Source of the DNA: Gordionus sp. m RMFG-2023
Taxonomy: Eukaryota > Nematomorpha > Gordioida > Chordodea > Parachordodidae
DNA: 64,000 nucleotides
Assembly: GCF_954871325.1 (NCBI RefSeq)
Contig: NC_088776.1
Span: 37,992,508-38,056,507, forward strand
Reading direction: 5' to 3'
The notes below the pieces were generated by a model. It did not search any database and was not told the DNA's origin. It saw nothing but the letters and a program-made list of their open reading frames with translations. This document shows, piece by piece, positions 12,207 to 24,500 of this stretch (positions are counted from its first letter, which is position 1; each line of letters starts with the position of its first letter). A program made the position numbers and the translations under genes.

Positions 12207-14190
12207 TTTACTTCTCAAATAATAAATAAAACTAACCTTTCTAATTAGTCCTTAAAATATTATAAATATTAATTGAATAATATGTCAACATAAATCCAAA
12301 TCATGATTTTCCATATTTTCTAATATAAAAATGTTACGTAACTTATTTTGAAATATATTATCTATATTAAACTTTATAAAAATTTATTACTAATCAGGCG
12401 TTGTAAAGACACACCAAATAAATATGTGTCGATAATCGCAACGCTTTAAATTCAACTCGGTACCCAGCGTCTACATGACAGTACTGGATGAAAACCCCTC
12501 TCAAAAATCTATGCCCCCCCCCCCCATTAAAAATTTTCACCACTTCGGAACTGATATTCCCACAATAGTACTCCCTTCATAAATTTTAAAAAGAATAACT
12601 TCAATTATTTTAGCTCTTCTCAAAATATTATGAATATAAAAAAGTTATTTTTTAGAACATGAACTTAATTAAGCACCCCCCCCCCCTCATTTACAATGAA
12701 TGCATTATTATAGTACATTGTTTGGGATGAATATGAGTTTGCTGAGAAGTTTTATTTGGAAAATAATGCCTAAGATTGTATGCAATATATAGATTTGGTC
12801 GATGTTTAGAAATATAATTGTATTTAGATCTATAATAAAAGTATTAATTTTTACATCCATATATTTTGCCCTATTTTATTTAAAAATTTAATAGATATCC
12901 CCCCCCCTCCAAAAAAAAATTTTTTTTTTATAATACCCCCCCCCCCCCCTCAATTTAATGCACACTGTTCCTACTCTCCCTTCTCCCTCCCCCGCTCATA
13001 AAAATAAAATTTGACTTATTACTCCGAAAAGTTGTGTAGTAACATAACTATTCAATAATATGGTTAAAATTTCAATAAATATAATGTTTTTTCAATATTT
13101 TAGTTTTGCCAGTAATATGTCGTTTCCCATATTTTAATTTGTTTGTAAATAAACAATATTTTCGCTATTATTTTAATTATATTACTAATAAAATGATTAT
13201 ATTATTGAAATTAATTTACCAGTAAAATAATTTCATTATTATAACTAATTATATCTAGATTTTAAGATTTTTGATATTATTATAAGTAAAATTTTTCAAA
13301 ATTGAACAAATATTTACTAGTTTTTATGATTTTAATTTATATATTAAATAACTTTAAATGGCAACTTGAGGATTAAATATTTTTTAATGATATTTTCTTA
13401 TTTAATAACTATTTATTAGTAGATAAATGACAGATAATCATTAATTTATATTACTTTACTATTAAATATATGAAGTAATTTAAATATAATTGTAATGAAT
13501 TGGTATAAAAAGCAGTCTCAACATTTTTTCATGAAAATATCCACCTAATAAAAAGATCATCGTTATAATATATCTTTATCCATATAAATATTCAAATAAA
13601 AAAATCATCGGTATAGTACAATGGCATGTCATGGTATAGTATATCTTTATTCACAAAAAATCACACAATACTGATCTTTTAAAGTTTAAGCAATCACATA
13701 ATTACAATCAAAGACAAGGAGATTCTTTTATCAATAATTACAAAAAATATTATAAACAATCTATTTAATTTTTTACATCAAAATATCTTTTTCCAAGCAA
13801 ATGCCCATATATTAATTAAAAAAATAAATTAAAAATAATAGAAATAATATGAATCATTTTTACCTGCTGAATTTGCAATTTACCAAGATATTTAGAGTTT
13901 TAGTCAAACCGTATATAAATCCTATCTTAACCTAGTATAAAAGATTGATTTTTTGTCCCGTTAAGGGTATAGAATCTCTAACCTTTTAAACACATCGGTA
14001 TGAAAAATTTGCAATAATATTTATAAAATGAAAATTAATAATTATTTACAAGAGGGTTTTAAATTTAATTTAAGAATATTTTTATATTTTTAATGGATTC
14101 GTCCCTGGCTTGATGCAATTTTTCCCCAAATATGGATCGTGTCAGTTTAGGGTAGATAGACGCAGGTTAAAATTTATATTAGATTGCAAG
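12207..14190. other. Gene-free AT-rich spacer with long poly-C runs
   Basis: No coding frame was recognised. Striking runs of C lie at 12514-12525 (12), 12676-12686 (11) and 12936-12949 (14), the last beside an A9T10 stretch. The rest is AT-rich without visible terminal repeats. Confidence 0.6.
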
Positions 14191-14198
14191 AAATATTA

Positions 14199-14665
14199 TA
14201 TTTTATAATACAAACCCATATTCGGTAAAAATATATCAAAGATCATAAGGCAGCCAATAGTGTCTGTTATATTTACCGAACTGCACGGTTCAGGCTAACA
14301 AGCTAGTAGATGGCGTTAAAGGTTAGCTAAGAACTATTCTACAAAGATATGGGGTAGGGTTTATATTATAAGAAATATTATATTTAATAGGCATTTCACC
14401 AAACCCCCCCCCCCCCCCCCCATCTTTGGTAAAATCTAACAGCAGATACCTTATAGCTATGAAGCCGTTCAAAACAATATAAAGCAGTGAATAAGTGAAT
14501 AAGTCTTCTAGATATAATGAACTACGCGGTTTAGGCTGAGGATTGATACAAAGCTCATAGATTGCGTTAGCGGATACCTTATTTTAATGCTCCAAAAATA
14601 AAGGTCAGGGTTTATAATAGTTATGTTAAATACTATATTTTATAAGTTCGGTAAAATCTAATAAT
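14199..14665. repeat. Pair of diverged direct repeats, about 160-220 bp each
   Basis: About 14275-14410 and 14515-14660 share an ordered series of words: GAACT(G/A)C(A/G)CGGTT(C/T)AGGCT, then TAGAT(G/T)GCGTTA, a GGTT or GGAT step, (G/C)AGGGTTTATA and a TACTATATTTTATA-type tail. The first copy ends in an 18-C run (14404-14421), the longest homopolymer in the window. The family is unknown. The CGGTTCAGGCTAAC word loosely resembles a Pol III B box but no tRNA fold is evident. Confidence 0.6.
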
Positions 14666-15306
14666 ATTTTCTAAATGGGCTTGAGATAGATTATTGTAAA
14701 ATATTCAGGAAAAATAATAATAATAATTCTAGATCCGATTGCACTTATAAAAATTAACGCAAGTTAACTTCATTTATGTATTATTTGATGCTTAAATTCA
14801 CTATATATGGACAAATATGTTAATATTTTCTCTATTGTGAGCGACTCAATGTGGTGTTAAATAACCAGGTTTACCTTATTTAAAACTAAACACAATATTT
14901 ATTTAACTTAAGAAGGTAATTTCAATTTATACATAAATTTAATATTAATATGTATATATCATCAAACGCCACTGTAAAAAAAGGATATGATTAATAATTA
15001 ATAATATTCACAAACTAATAAAGGGACATTTACACAAAAATAATATTATTCTAAAATAAATATAAAAGTGATCATCTTTTATTGTATGTTTTCGAGTGTA
15101 TTTTCATATCTTTCTAGAAATGTTATGTTTATTAGGTATGAATCCTTTCAATCTTAAATTATTTGTTAAAGAATGTTTATAAGTCAAATAAAATAAATAA
15201 TTCTTTAACTAAAAATATTTACTATGAAAATAAATGTATCATCTCCCAAAATAAAAGTAACTCAAAGACTCAAAGATATCAAAATTAAAAACGAAGACAA
15301 TATATA

Positions 15307-15668
15307 TGTCGTATGGGGATATGGAATCAGTGGGGATTCAGAATCTCTCAATTTTAAATCATTTACTAACGGCGATTTTTAGATTTTGAAAATCTGATAC
15401 AGGAATTGTATTTCGGCATGTATAGAGTACCCAAACGGTAAATTTCAAACAATTTTGCAATGAACTTTAGAACTACTCTTTATATGGATTTTCTTATATT
15501 AAAAAATACCAAAATTTCTATGGCTGAAATTTATAGGGTAAATACTCTACACATGTTAGAATACATTTCCGGTTAAATCGGATTTTAATATTCTTTAAAT
15601 CGATCTCGGTAAAGGATTTAAAATCAAGATATTCCGAATCTCCTCGGGTTCCATATCCTCATACGACA
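15307..15668. mobile_element. Fold-back MITE with TA target duplication (Tc1/mariner-like)
   Basis: The two halves of this 362-bp unit are inverted copies of each other. The left half begins TGTCGTATGGGGATATGGAA. The reverse complement of the right half begins TGTCGTATGAGGATATGGAA, and similarity continues for about 150 bp. TA dinucleotides flank both ends (15305-15306 and 15669-15670). There is no coding capacity. A diverged half-copy lies at 31399-31540. Confidence 0.88.
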
Positions 15669-16084
15669 TATTTATTACAGCAAATATATAAACTCAGCTA
15701 GTTTACAATTAATGGTATATAAATAAGTTGGAGGTTAAGCTAGTTTACTAGCTATCTAAGTAGTATACAAACTGTTAGCTAAGTACATAAAATGCTTAAA
15801 TACAAACTAGTCCGCGGCTTGCCCAGTTTGTCAACTCGATATTTTTTTGAATTTGTTGGTTTTTCTCCTTTTCAATAAATACTTTTAGTTTTGATTATTT
15901 TTTTGAATAATATAATATTTTTCGGGTACCTTTATATTTTCAAGAGACCTGAAGGCTCGACCAATAAACCCGGTGTGTAAATGGCTTACAAATTTGGGCC
16001 TGACTGGGTTAAAAAAAATTTCTTAAAAAAAGTCGGGCTATGCTTAAAATTTTTTTTTAAATCAAAGTAATAATTAATCTCATG

Positions 16085-16190
16085 ATAAAATTAATATTTT
16101 TTTGAAAGAGCTGAATATAAATTTGACAAATAAGCAGGGGTATGATGGAGCTCGTACAATGAGTGAGAAATTCAATGGTTTTCCATATGT
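16085..16190 (+). mobile_element. hAT transposase fragment, opposite orientation to the neighbouring hAT
   Basis: On the plus strand the reading LKELNINLTNKQGYDGARTM matches the conserved GQGYDGA-x-MSG block of ZMYM1-like hAT transposases. It lies about 0.9 kb left of the minus-strand hAT pieces at 17030-17550 but faces the other way. It comes either from a second copy or from an inverted internal part of the same one. The interval 16190-17020 is AT-rich with C runs at 16463-16480 and no gene. Confidence 0.7.
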
Positions 16191-17029
16191 CGCTGGTTAT
16201 TACTTTTAATATTTTTTATAATTCGCATTTATTTTATAGTTTTTCGAATAAAGTTAAAAAATGTTCAAAATAATTAAAAATGCGTTGAAAAATTCAAGAA
16301 GTAAGTAAAAATGGGGAAAAATACATTAAATTATTTTTAAATAATAAATACTAAAAAATGGGGAAAATTTACAAAATTTAGAGATAAATTCATATAGCAG
16401 AAGTTATCTAACATTTAGATAATATTCTTGTTATATTATTTTGAACATTTTTTAACTTTATTCCCCCCCCCCCACCCCCCATTTTGTATTTTTTTCTCCC
16501 ATTTCGGAATAATTTAATATGTTTTTTTGAAATCTAATCTGATTTTTATTCATATTAGTATAACTTTATATTTTTTTAAATTTTTTTTGTAACTTGTAAG
16601 GATTTTACACATTTTTCCCCCTTTGGTCTACTTTTAACACATTATAAAACACTTTGAGCACCCTCAAGACAATAAAATACATCTTCTTGACTCATAATTA
16701 CTACCAATACATTTCGTGTTCTACTCCTTTCAAGTAAAATTCTAAGGTTTAATTTTGAACATGAAAATATAAATTAAGCTACATGTTAAAAAAGTGATGA
16801 ACACGCAAAAATAGGTAAAGAAAAATATTTAAGATACCATAAGAAAAATTAAATCCATTTTTTTTAAATATAAAATACAAAAAATGAGTGAAAACATTTA
16901 ACAAAAATAGACAGAAATGAGATAAAAAAATTATAAAATACAAAATATAAGAAAATATCAGGTGAATTTTATGAAAAATAAAATGACCAAAAATGAATAG
17001 AAAAAATAAATAAATACCTGCATCAGCTA

Positions 17030-17976
17030 AGGCAGACCCGGTCTTGCTTGAAACATGAATAAATGAAAAGACATTTTTTTAGATAATATTATTTTGGTTA
17101 TCAATGTATTGTGTGCACAATGACATTGACTGCAATATCTGTGGTCTTATCTGCCAAAATTGAGAAATATGGAGCAGAACTGATTTCATTAATTAATTTT
17201 TCTAAAATTATTACAAGTGTCAATAATTTCATTTTGAATTCTGAAGATGAGATATGTAGCATTCTTATTGCTACTATTAAGGCTCTCCTTTAATGCAGAA
17301 TCCCCTAATACTTTAAATTTTACATGACCACAAAAATTACCTTCATTATCATTATTATTGAATTCAAGCTTCCTAAATCAAAATGGCCACGTAATGCTAG
17401 GCCCTGCAATCCACAATATAGAATGGCCTCAATAGTTAATTTGATCTTACACCTATTTTCTTGTGTTATTTTAATCTTATTGTTATCAATATGTGATGAA
17501 ATGGAAATCATATTTCCACTGAATTAAATCTTTTGATGAAATCATAAATTTAAAACTTTTGTGAGATTTATATTTATTAGGGGATGGTTTTAATTATTAA
17601 GAGTAAATAAAATATTTTAAAAATTGTCTTCAATATATTTTGCTTTTTTGTAAGATGACTAGGATCCTGAATGTCGTCATCATCAATATGTGTAAAAAAT
17701 CATATATCAATAATTTAAAAGTGAAAAAAAATTGAAATTATTTGACGGGAAACTTGAAAATGGTAGATAAATATTTACGCCAAAGAAAATTTGAATTCAA
17801 AATTAATTAAAAATTTGTATATGAATGTGATAAATAAATGTAACTAGATATATATATTTAATAAGAGATAGAAATGTGTATTGTAAAATAGAAATAAATA
17901 TAAAACAATAATATTTTTGAAAATATTTCAGGCGGGGTTGTCCTTCTGCCCCCATCCTCCATTGCGCACGCCAATG
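17030..17976 (-). mobile_element. Second hAT (ZMYM1-like), decayed; right end present
   Basis: The minus strand carries hAT blocks in the correct order from right to left: a DDDIQDPSHL stretch near 17660-17690, ILYCGLQGLALRGHFD (17320-17511), ISSAPYFSILADKTTDIA (17111-17290), and FIHVSSKTGSALADAG near 17030-17075. Several frameshifts separate them. The right end at 17929-17976 has a CCCCC stretch and ends ACGCCAATG, a diverged form of the TIR of the element at 8680-12206. No matching left end was found. It is older than the 8680 copy. Confidence 0.8.
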
Positions 17977-18256
17977 GTTAGCTTATCTGTTTATGTTAGC
18001 TGGCTAGTTTGTAAATTAACCAACTTGTTTGTATACTGAGACTAGTTCGTATATCAACGCCTCTATTAAGTTTGTAAGCAATCTAAGCTTGTATATTAGA
18101 TGTGACATATATACTGAAAAAGCTATTCATCTTTTTAATTGGTAAATTTTTTATTAAAAGAATATATTATAATTAGAATCAGAATTTTCATAATCTTATA
18201 TCATACATTAATATTTTTAAAAAATTTTAGTGAAAAATATTGTTAACAAATGTAAG

Positions 18257-18537
18257 TTAACTGGTAGGTCTGTCGACAACCACTGTAACTCCTAAATCAC
18301 TTCCATCTGCGGTACATTTATAAGCGCCATAATCATTTTCTCCAACTTTGGGTATAGTCAAAATCCCTTGAAAAACATTTGATTCTGTGTTCAATTCTTT
18401 TCCATCATTTAATCTGGTCCAGGTAACTTTGCAAGGTTTACTAGGATCGGGGCAGTTGCATTTCAATGTAACAGGCTTTCCTGGGGCTACGCGCATTATT
18501 TCTTGGCTGCTAGAATTAGTGGCTATTGCCTGAGTAG
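18257..18537 (-). CDS. Ig/mucin-like gene, last exon: C-terminal Ig domain and stop
   Basis: Encodes about 92 residues and the stop. Landmarks are VTLKCNCPDPSKPCKVTW, GILTIPKVGENDYGAYKC and a short tail ending RPTS. The C-N-C...C pattern before the core Trp repeats the extra disulphide of exon c. There is no membrane anchor after the Ig domain, so the protein looks secreted. The preceding intron is 18538-18908. Confidence 0.85.
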
Positions 18538-21500
18538 CTTGTTTTTAATAATATATAATATATCAAAATGTGTTAAATTATACATTCATATAAAAATAAA
18601 TTACGATATTATTTTTAATAGTTGAATTGATATTTTGATTTGATGATAATAAATCTAATTTTTCCTAGATATTATTTGGATTAAAAGGATTATTATTTAT
18701 TTCATTTATTCAAAATTAATATTAGAAATGGAAGTGAGCATTTTTATGAAAAAAATCACTTTATCACCTAACATTTTTTCCTTTCTCATTTGATTATTAA
18801 TCTCTTTGTAATGCGATACTTTTAATTTTATTTGTTAATTTTAATAACATAGTTTAAAATTAATCAATTTAAAAAATATTGGTTAAAATATTTAAATAAA
18901 TCATATACTTTGAGTGGATTCTAATGTAATTTGGGTGCTCTCAACAGTGGTACCTTCTCTGGCAGGAGTAACCTCTATAGTAGTTCCCTCTGTTCCACTA
19001 ACTTCAGTGGTAACAATCTCTGTTATAATAGTAGTAGCTTCAATACCCGGTGTAGTCTCTCCTGTAGTAACTAATCCCTCAATAGTAGTGATCTCTGCAA
19101 CCTGAGTTGCTTCGACAGTTGTAATTACTCTTATAGTAGAAGCTTCTATTACAGTGGGAGTGTTTACCTCTATTCCACTAACTTCCGAGGTAACAATCTC
19201 TGTTATAATAGTTGTGGCCTCGAGACCTGGACTTGCAGCATCTTCCACAGGCACTACAACGCTTGATACAAGTGCCGTCTCTCCAGTAGTAAGCAATTGT
19301 TCAGTAGTTGTCACCTCTAAAGCCACTGTTGTCGCAGATGTAGTGGAGGTATTCCCTGCCACAGTAGGAACCTCTGCAGGACTCGCCTCTCCCTCAGTTA
19401 CAGTAGCCATTATGGAGGCAGTAGTAATCTCTGTTCCACTAACTTCAGTGGTAACGATCTCGGTTATAATAGTAGTAGCCTCAAGACCCGGGCTTGCCAC
19501 ATCCTCCACAGGCGATACAATGTTTAATATAGTTGTCGTCTCTCTCGCAGTAACCAATCCCTCAGTAGTTGTGATCACTGAAGCCACAGTTGGAGTCGCG
19601 GATATAGTGGAGGATTCCCCTGCCACAGTAGCAGCCTCTGCAGGACTCGCCTCTCCCTCAGTTACAGTTGTCACCACTACGGCGGGAGAAGTAACCTCTG
19701 TTCCACTAACTTCAGTGGTAACGATCTCGGTTATAATAGTAGTAGACTCAAGACCCCTGCTTGTCACATTCTCCACAGGCACTATAACGTTTAATATGGT
19801 TGTCGTCTCTCCCGTAGTAATCAATCCCTCAATAGTTGTGATCTCTGAAGACACTGTTGGAGTCGCAGATGTAGTGGAGGATTCTCCTACCACAGTAGCA
19901 GCTTTTGATAGACTCGCCTCTCCTTCAGTTATAGTAGTCACCACTATGGCGGGAGTAGTTACCTCTGTTCCAAGAGCTACAGTGGCAACGATCTCGGTTA
20001 TAATAGTGGTAGCCTCAAATCCCGAGCTTGTCAGATCTTCCACCGGCACTACAACATTTAATATAGTTGTAGTCTCTCCTGTAGTAACTAAGCCCTCACT
20101 AGTTGTGATCTCTGATGCCACTGCTGGAATCGCGAATGTAGTGGGGGATTCCCCTGCCGTGGCAGCATCTGCAGGACTCGCTTCTCCCTCAGTTATAGTA
20201 GTCACCACTACGGCGGGAGTAGTAACATTTGTTTCACTAACTTCAGTGGTAACGATCTCAGTTATAATAGAAGTAGCCTCAGGACCCGAACTCACATCCT
20301 CCACAGGCACTACAACGTTTAGTATAGTTGTCGTCTCTCCCGTAGTGACCATTTTTGTAGTAGGTGTAATCTCTGAAGCCCCCATTGTTTCATCTGTAGC
20401 AACGCCACCTGTAGTAGAAGCCTCTGTTGTAGTTATTAATATGGTGGAGGTTTCCGCTGCTACAGTTATAGCCTCCGCAGAAATTATAACTTTTGTCACA
20501 TTCATTTCTGTGGTAACAATTTCTGTTACTATCGTAGTAGCCATTTCAAGATTTATGGTTGAAGCATCTGTTGAGAGCGCGGTGGATATAGCTTGATTTT
20601 CCTCAGCAGAGCTTGTTGTAACCTCTGTAAAATTTTATAGTTTAATTTTTATAGCTATAAATTTTAAAAATTAATTTTTTGTTATAATTTATATCGATAA
20701 TTTATTAAAATCAATTAATTATCTAAAAGTTCCTATAACCTTTGGAGAGAGTAGTTGTTTCCTTGGTTGGAGATGTATTCTCAGTTGACAAAATTTCTCC
20801 ACTCAATTGAGGGACTCCTTCTCCACTTATAACTTGAGCTCCTTTTCCTAATTTTTGTAAAATATATTCATTCATACCGTTAAATAAATCATATTATCAT
20901 TACTTGGCAGTTTCTCTAAAACTACAGTGATTGTTTGCTTTCCATTCTTAGACACACATTTATACAATCCATAATCTTCATTACTTATATTACGAATAGT
21001 TAAGTTGCCTTCAATAATCTCCGCATTAGGGGACATTTTAATATTCGATGGGCGAGTCCATGTAACATAGCAGTAACTGTTTTGGGGAATGACAAGGCAT
21101 GTACATATAAATTCTACCTCTGACCCTAATGTTGCCATGGCTCCTGGCGGTTTGGCCACCATATCCATGTGTCCTATATAGATTAATAACCAAGTTTTAT
21201 ATTATAATGTAGGAACATAAATTTATATAATTTGGATTTGATATCCATTTTAATTAGGAATATCTATCAATTGTAAACAATATATTTATATTATTTACAA
21301 ACTAAAATAGTCTCTATTACTGGATTATGCGTTTGTAGTGCAATTTAATTTCAAGAAAAGCTAAATAAAATATTTTTTATATTTCAATAATATTTTTTAA
21401 TTATAATGGAATTATAAATGGCCTTAAATCTTTTTAAATAAATTATTGTACCATTTTCTAAACAAATTTTGCTAAGAGATCTTTGGGATTCCTTGTTACC

Positions 21501-24500
21501 GAATAAAATAATAAACTAATAGTGTAAAGTGCCAGTGCCATCTGCTAAAAATTAGTGATAAAACCCAGGAATGTTAAATAAGAGATATTTATAATGACCT
21601 CATAACATGTATGTTAGGGCTATAACATAAAATATAAATAATTTCTAACAAAAATTTAGATAAATCATGTAAATACAATAGTTAATTACCTATTTTTTAA
21701 TCCGCATTCTTATTCCGGGTTTTTTCAATATTACGTTTGTTGGTAACATTCAATTAGACATGGTATTATAAAAAATAAATTTTTGAAACCATTTTCTTTT
21801 TAACCAAACTAAAATAATCATAATTCATTTCAAAAAATTGAACTAAAAGATATTTTTACTAGTTATCTAATTAATAATTAAATTATATTTCTAAAAAATT
21901 AACTCAGTTACCACTTAACTCCTAGTAACTGGAAATAACATATCTATTGGCTCAAATAACGAATCTAATATATATAATCTCCATAATCAAAACATGATCG
22001 TTTTCGTATCTTCCTAATGTATTTAAAATTTAAGGAGACTATATAGTGTAATGTTATTTTTTTGTTCTCTACGTGAGTCGAACCACAAACCTCCCGTTTT
22101 AAAGCGCATGTTTTAAGCATGCACCAACTTGAATATAATTAAATTGAAAATATTAATTATATATATTAATTAATAGCTGATATTTTTAAAATTCTGCCGC
22201 TTATTACCATACTAGCTGACGGGGTTGAAGTAAATTATTTCGTTTGTGTGCATGGTACTAAATATACTTTATTAATAAATTTTATATAAATATTAAAATT
22301 TAGGAGAAAAAGATGTAAAATTGTTGCAATGTATACCGTGAGCATGTATTAAAAATATCAAAATTTAAATTTGTGATGGAAATCATATTGGATAAAATTT
22401 AAAATAGAGATGCTTTAAGATTTTTGAATTTTAAATATTATGGGTTATACATTGGCCTGAAATTTTTTTTTTGTAGACATAGCCAGGCCTGATCAAAAAA
22501 CCAAGTCCCATGCAACTTTCATAAAATTTTCCACTTTCATAAAAGTTTGCCATTTATTTTTATTGAATGTCTTAAATTTAATTTTATATTTAGAATAAAA
22601 TTTAGATTTGTGATAGATATCATATTGTGTAAAATATAAAATAGAAATGCTTGAAAATTTTTTAATTTTAATTATGGGTTAGACATTGGCCTGAAAATTT
22701 TTTTTTGCAAACATAGCCAGGCCTGATCAAAAAACCAAGTCCCATGCAACTTTCATAAAATTTTGATATTTATTGTAATTTAATAAAAATGTCTTCTTTT
22801 TTTTTCTTTTTTTCTTTTTTTATTTTAAACTTTATTATTTATTCATAATCATTAAATTACAGAGGATTAAAAAATATATATTAAAATGGATATATTAAAA
22901 ATTAAATATAAAAAAAATAAATATATAATCTATGAAGTCATTAAAAAGGATTATAAAAAATATATATATATATATTTAAAAAAAGTGGGGTATATATCAT
23001 CCAAGAGAAGAGTGAATACTTAAAAAATTAGACCGGCAAATTTCCAGGGAAATCTGCTGGCGAAGTTAAAATCCTTCATTGGGGTCCTCTGAGATCTGTC
23101 TCATTTTTTTTCCTATGATTTTAATGAAATTGAGGGCCTCGTTTCCAAACATGCCTAGGGTATTGGTAACGATAGGAATGAACATAGTGTTGGCGAGGCC
23201 AGCGTATTTATTCTTTTTAAGGATTTCTGCCTTTTCGATAGCAGAAAATGAGAGGTTAGACTTGGCTGCAAAATCAACGCAAGTGTAATCCCATGTTAGC
23301 GGAAGACCATTAGACCAGGGTATGAGAGAAATACCATCCGGGCGTATGGCGTATTCGTTTGAAAGACCCACTGGTTCGAGGGTAGATGGGATATTAACTT
23401 TTTTGAGGGCGGCTAGTAAAATGTTATTGATAGATTTATGACGAGGTTGTCGTCCACGGGAGAACTTGCAGTGCAAGGGATGTGCCTTCGATTCAATGGG
23501 CTGACCACAGTCGATGCAGATGGAAGGAACTACGACATTACAGCCGAGGCGGAGGGCTATAGATATACGTAGCTGTTCGCCAGTCATGAGGAGGCCAAGA
23601 TTGGCGCTGGGGATGGCTTCCAACCATTCGTAGCCAGAGTTTACATTTAGTACCAAATTATTGGGATTTTCCTCAAAGGGCCTGTTCAAAATAAGATATT
23701 CAACGGAACGGGCGATCAGAGGAGCATCCCAGTCTTTTTGGGTACTGGAAGCGGGACGGCTAAGGGTGGGAGAGCAGTTGTCCCAAAAGGTGAGGGTCTG
23801 TGAGAGGTCAGTATCTGAAGGAGTAGATCCATTGTCGATAATAGATTGAGCAGCAAGACGAGATGAGATAAAGGCTGAGAGGGAAAGTTGTAAGAGGGAT
23901 CGGATACCAATACCACCAGACTTGCATGGAAGGGTGGCCTGGAGCCAAGATTAATTGGAGAATTTAAGGTTTAATATGTTTTCTAGGAGATCCTTAATTT
24001 GGGTTTCGTGGGAAACTAGCAAATGGCTGCATTTGAAGATCGGTGAGGATCTCAGGGCATAGAGGATTTTGGGTATATTAAAATAGTTTTTGATTAAAAA
24101 AAAGGATTGATGAGCGGGTAGGAAATTAAAAAGTGAGTTTAAATTAGATAAATTGTCGAGGGATTTGTTTAAAAAAGTTTCGATTGCTTTTTCACCCCCT
24201 ATCGGTGATCCAAAATGTGTCTTCTCTGTTGATGGCGAGGAATGTGGTTTCTGAAGGGATGGATGTTGTAGGGCTTAAGAAGCAAATCTCACATTTGGGG
24301 AGGTTGAGAGATAGTCCTGTTATATAAGAAAGATTTTCGATGATGGGGGGATTGGACATGACTGTGGAGAGGTTGCCGGAGACTATACCGTCATCGAGGT
24401 ACCAGGAATTTAAAGTGAGGTTAGATATAGATTGAATATCCAGGATTATCTTGTGTATCCCTACAAAAAAGGGCTAGGCCTAAGGGGTCTCGTTGTTGGA

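Noticed and set aside
19154-20596. 480-codon plus-strand open frame
   Set aside because: It is the antisense shadow of the Thr/Val-repeat exon. Repeated coding sequence without stops in one register leaves long open frames on the other strand. The minus reading has splice sites, phase agreement and Ig neighbours.
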